NCBI RefSeq assembly: GCF_029392095.1
Contig: NZ_CP113930.1
Coordinates: 558,001-622,000, forward strand
Direction: 5' to 3'
DNA from: Lactobacillus sp. ESL0700
Lineage (GTDB): Bacteria; Bacillota; Bacilli; Lactobacillales; Lactobacillaceae
DNA: 64,000 nucleotides
Positions 62,452-64,000 of the stretch are shown piece after piece (positions within the stretch are counted from its first letter, which is position 1; each line of letters opens with the position of its first letter). Under the pieces are notes generated by a model. That model was given only the letters and a program-made list of their open reading frames with translations, searched no databases and was not told the DNA's origin. The translations under genes were made by a program, and so were the position numbers.

Positions 62452-64000
62452 ATGGACGAAAGTAAAATTCGTGAACTTTATGCAAAAAACGATGTTGCAG
62501 AAGTTTTTACAAATTTAAATTCCTCATCCGATGGCCTAAGCTCACAAGAAGCTGCCAAAAGACTGCAAAAATATGGTTCTAATGAGATTAAAAAGTCTCA
62601 AGAAGAATCACAGTGGAAAGTATTTTTTAAAAATTTTGTCAGTATGATGGCAATTTTGTTGTGGATCTCAGGTGCGATTGCGATGTTCAGTGGCACAATT
62701 GAATTGGGAATTGCAATCTGGATGGTTAACATCATCAATGGTCTGTTTAGTTTTTGGCAAGAACGTGCGGCTAAAAGGGCAACTGATGCCTTGAACAATA
62801 TGTTGCCGACTTATGTGCAGGTCATTCGTGATGGCAAAAAGGTGCAGATTGATTCCAAAGAATTAGTTCCTGGTGATGTATTTGTCTTGCAGGCTGGGAA
62901 TGCAATTCCTGCTGATGCTCGATTAATCTCAGCAAGCTCAATGCAAGTTGACCAGAGTGCCTTAAACGGCGAGTCGGTGCCAGAATCCAAGACAACAAAG
63001 TATGATCCCGGTGAGGGTAGTTATGCCGAGACCAACTTGGTTTATTCAGGAACAACAGTTGGTGCCGGAACGGCGCGGGCAATTGCCTTTGCGACGGGGA
63101 TGGACACCGAATTTGGGCGCATTGCGCAATTGACCCAAAAGCAAGATAAGGTTGACAGTCCGCTAACGCAAGAGCTTAACCGGTTGACCAAGCAATTATC
63201 AATTATCGCGGTTTCGATTGGGGTATTGTTCTTAATTGCAGCGATTTTCTTTGTTAAGTATCCATTCGCTAAGGCATTTATCTTTGCTTTAGGAATGATT
63301 GTTGCTTTTATTCCCGAAGGATTACTGCCAACGGTTACTTTGAGTTTGGCGCAAGGTGTTCGCCGGATGGCGAAAAAGCATGCCTTGGTTAAGGAACTGA
63401 ACTCGGTTGAAACTTTGGGTGAAACAACAGTTATTTGTTCAGACAAGACTGGGACATTAACCCAAAATCAAATGACAATTCATTATATATGGACCTTGAA
63501 AAACGAATATAAGGTTACAGGTAATGGCTATGTTAATAACGGTCAAGTTGAATTAAACGGTAAGCAATTGTGGTATGAAGAAAATCCGGATTTGCACAAG
63601 TTAATTCAGATTGCTTCGCTTGATAATGACACTGCGGTGCAGCCAAGCAAGGTTAAGGGTGGCAAGCCAAAAATCTTGGGGACACCAACCGAAGCTTCAT
63701 TAATTATCATGGCGCAAAAGGCTGGATTTGACCGGCAAAAAGTGCTGGTTAAGTATCCAAGAATGCGCGAATTGCCATTTGATTCTGATCGAAAACGGAT
63801 GACAACAATTCACCGCTGGAATGATAAACAATACATTATTTTCACTAAGGGTTCCTTCAGTGACGTGCTTAAGCAATGTGATCAAGTACAAGTTGATGGT
63901 CAAGTACGACCAATGACCCAAGATGATATTGACCGCGCTAACAAGGTTAATGCGCAATACGCTGCTCAAGGCTTGCGTAGTATGGCAATGGCTTACCGGA
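62452..64000 (+). CDS. Cation-transporting P-type ATPase (cut at window end)
   Basis: 516 codons are visible from ATG 62452 (AAGAAGGT upstream). P2-type pump: cation ATPase N-terminal domain (about 10-75), first membrane pair, actuator domain with LNGESVPESK, PEGLLPTVT in membrane helix 4 (P288), and phosphorylation site D331 in CSDKTGT, then KGSFSDVLKQC of the nucleotide domain. PEGLLPTVT is close to Na/K- and Ca-type pumps; ion specificity is open. The C-terminal transmembrane part is beyond the window. Confidence 0.93.
   Translation, partial: MDESKIRELYAKNDVAEVFTNLNSSSDGLSSQEAAKRLQKYGSNEIKKSQEESQWKVFFKNFVSMMAILLWISGAIAMFSGTIELGIAIWMVNIINGLFSFWQERAAKRATDALNNMLPTYVQVIRDGKKVQIDSKELVPGDVFVLQAGNAIPADARLISASSMQVDQSALNGESVPESKTTKYDPGEGSYAETNLVYSGTTVGAGTARAIAFATGMDTEFGRIAQLTQKQDKVDSPLTQELNRLTKQLSIIAVSIGVLFLIAAIFFVKYPFAKAFIFALGMIVAFIPEGLLPTVTLSLAQGVRRMAKKHALVKELNSVETLGETTVICSDKTGTLTQNQMTIHYIWTLKNEYKVTGNGYVNNGQVELNGKQLWYEENPDLHKLIQIASLDNDTAVQPSKVKGGKPKILGTPTEASLIIMAQKAGFDRQKVLVKYPRMRELPFDSDRKRMTTIHRWNDKQYIIFTKGSFSDVLKQCDQVQVDGQVRPMTQDDIDRANKVNAQYAAQGLRSMAMAYR

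Noticed and set aside
1..64000. CRISPR array, IS element or rRNA genes
   Set aside because: No regularly spaced repeats, no transposase or terminal inverted repeats around one, and no rRNA-like sequence were found on reading through the window.

Overview
The window is the right-hand part of an integrated contractile-tailed (PBSX/Myoviridae-type) prophage followed by ordinary chromosome of a low-GC lactic acid bacterium. Host genes (mevalonate operon, ClpE, LL-H-type phage holin, Spx-MecA-CoiA-RelQ-NadK cluster, RF-3, HPr/EI) and base composition fit a Lactobacillus of the delbrueckii/helveticus/crispatus group; this is inference, as there is no rRNA here to decide the species.

Bases 1 to about 29,283 are phage. 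The left end (integrase, repressor, early replication) lies outside the window. Visible order: VirE-type helicase/primase, an AT-rich nested inverted-repeat block that looks like a replication origin, small early genes (a PgpA-like phosphatase, a VRR-NUC nuclease, two zinc-knuckle proteins of which one is broken by a stop), an ArpU-type late regulator, a structured RNA locus with a tRNA-like 3' half, a terminator-flanked cargo gene with a TIR/deoxyribosyltransferase-like domain, small and large terminase, portal, a MuF-type capsid protein with a toxin-like tail and a small acidic downstream partner, scaffold, capsid, connectors, sheath, tube, a G/GT frameshift chaperone, tape measure, baseplate, fibre, three paralogous tail-tip genes with poly-G tracts, XkdX, holin and amidase. 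The right attachment site (about 29,267-29,283) carries the last 17 nt of a tRNA (half of the T-loop, T-stem, acceptor), followed by the terminator expected behind a host tRNA.

Bases 29,300-34,700 are an AT-rich accessory stretch: an orphan HicB with an inverted-repeat operator, tiny membrane peptides, a membrane protein with three zinc-ribbon units, a UDP-GlcNAc 2-epimerase, and two tandem small membrane proteins.

From about 34,700 to the end the genes are core metabolism: GtrA and flavodoxin; methionine aminopeptidase, YihY and GalU; the upper mevalonate pathway (thiolase, HMG-CoA reductase, HMG-CoA synthase); RlmD; RecX; a CBS/CorC protein; RF-3; ClpE under a CIRCE operator; ptsH-ptsI; then the conserved Firmicute stress/competence cluster spx, mecA, coiA, a YjbH-like adaptor, a CYTH protein, RelQ, NAD kinase and RluD; a lactonase; and the start of a P-type cation ATPase cut by the window edge. 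No CRISPR array, insertion sequence or rRNA was seen.

The most notable items are the poly-G tracts that may gate translational coupling along the tail-tip genes, the terminator-insulated cargo gene beside the tRNA-like RNA, and the MuF toxin/partner pair.
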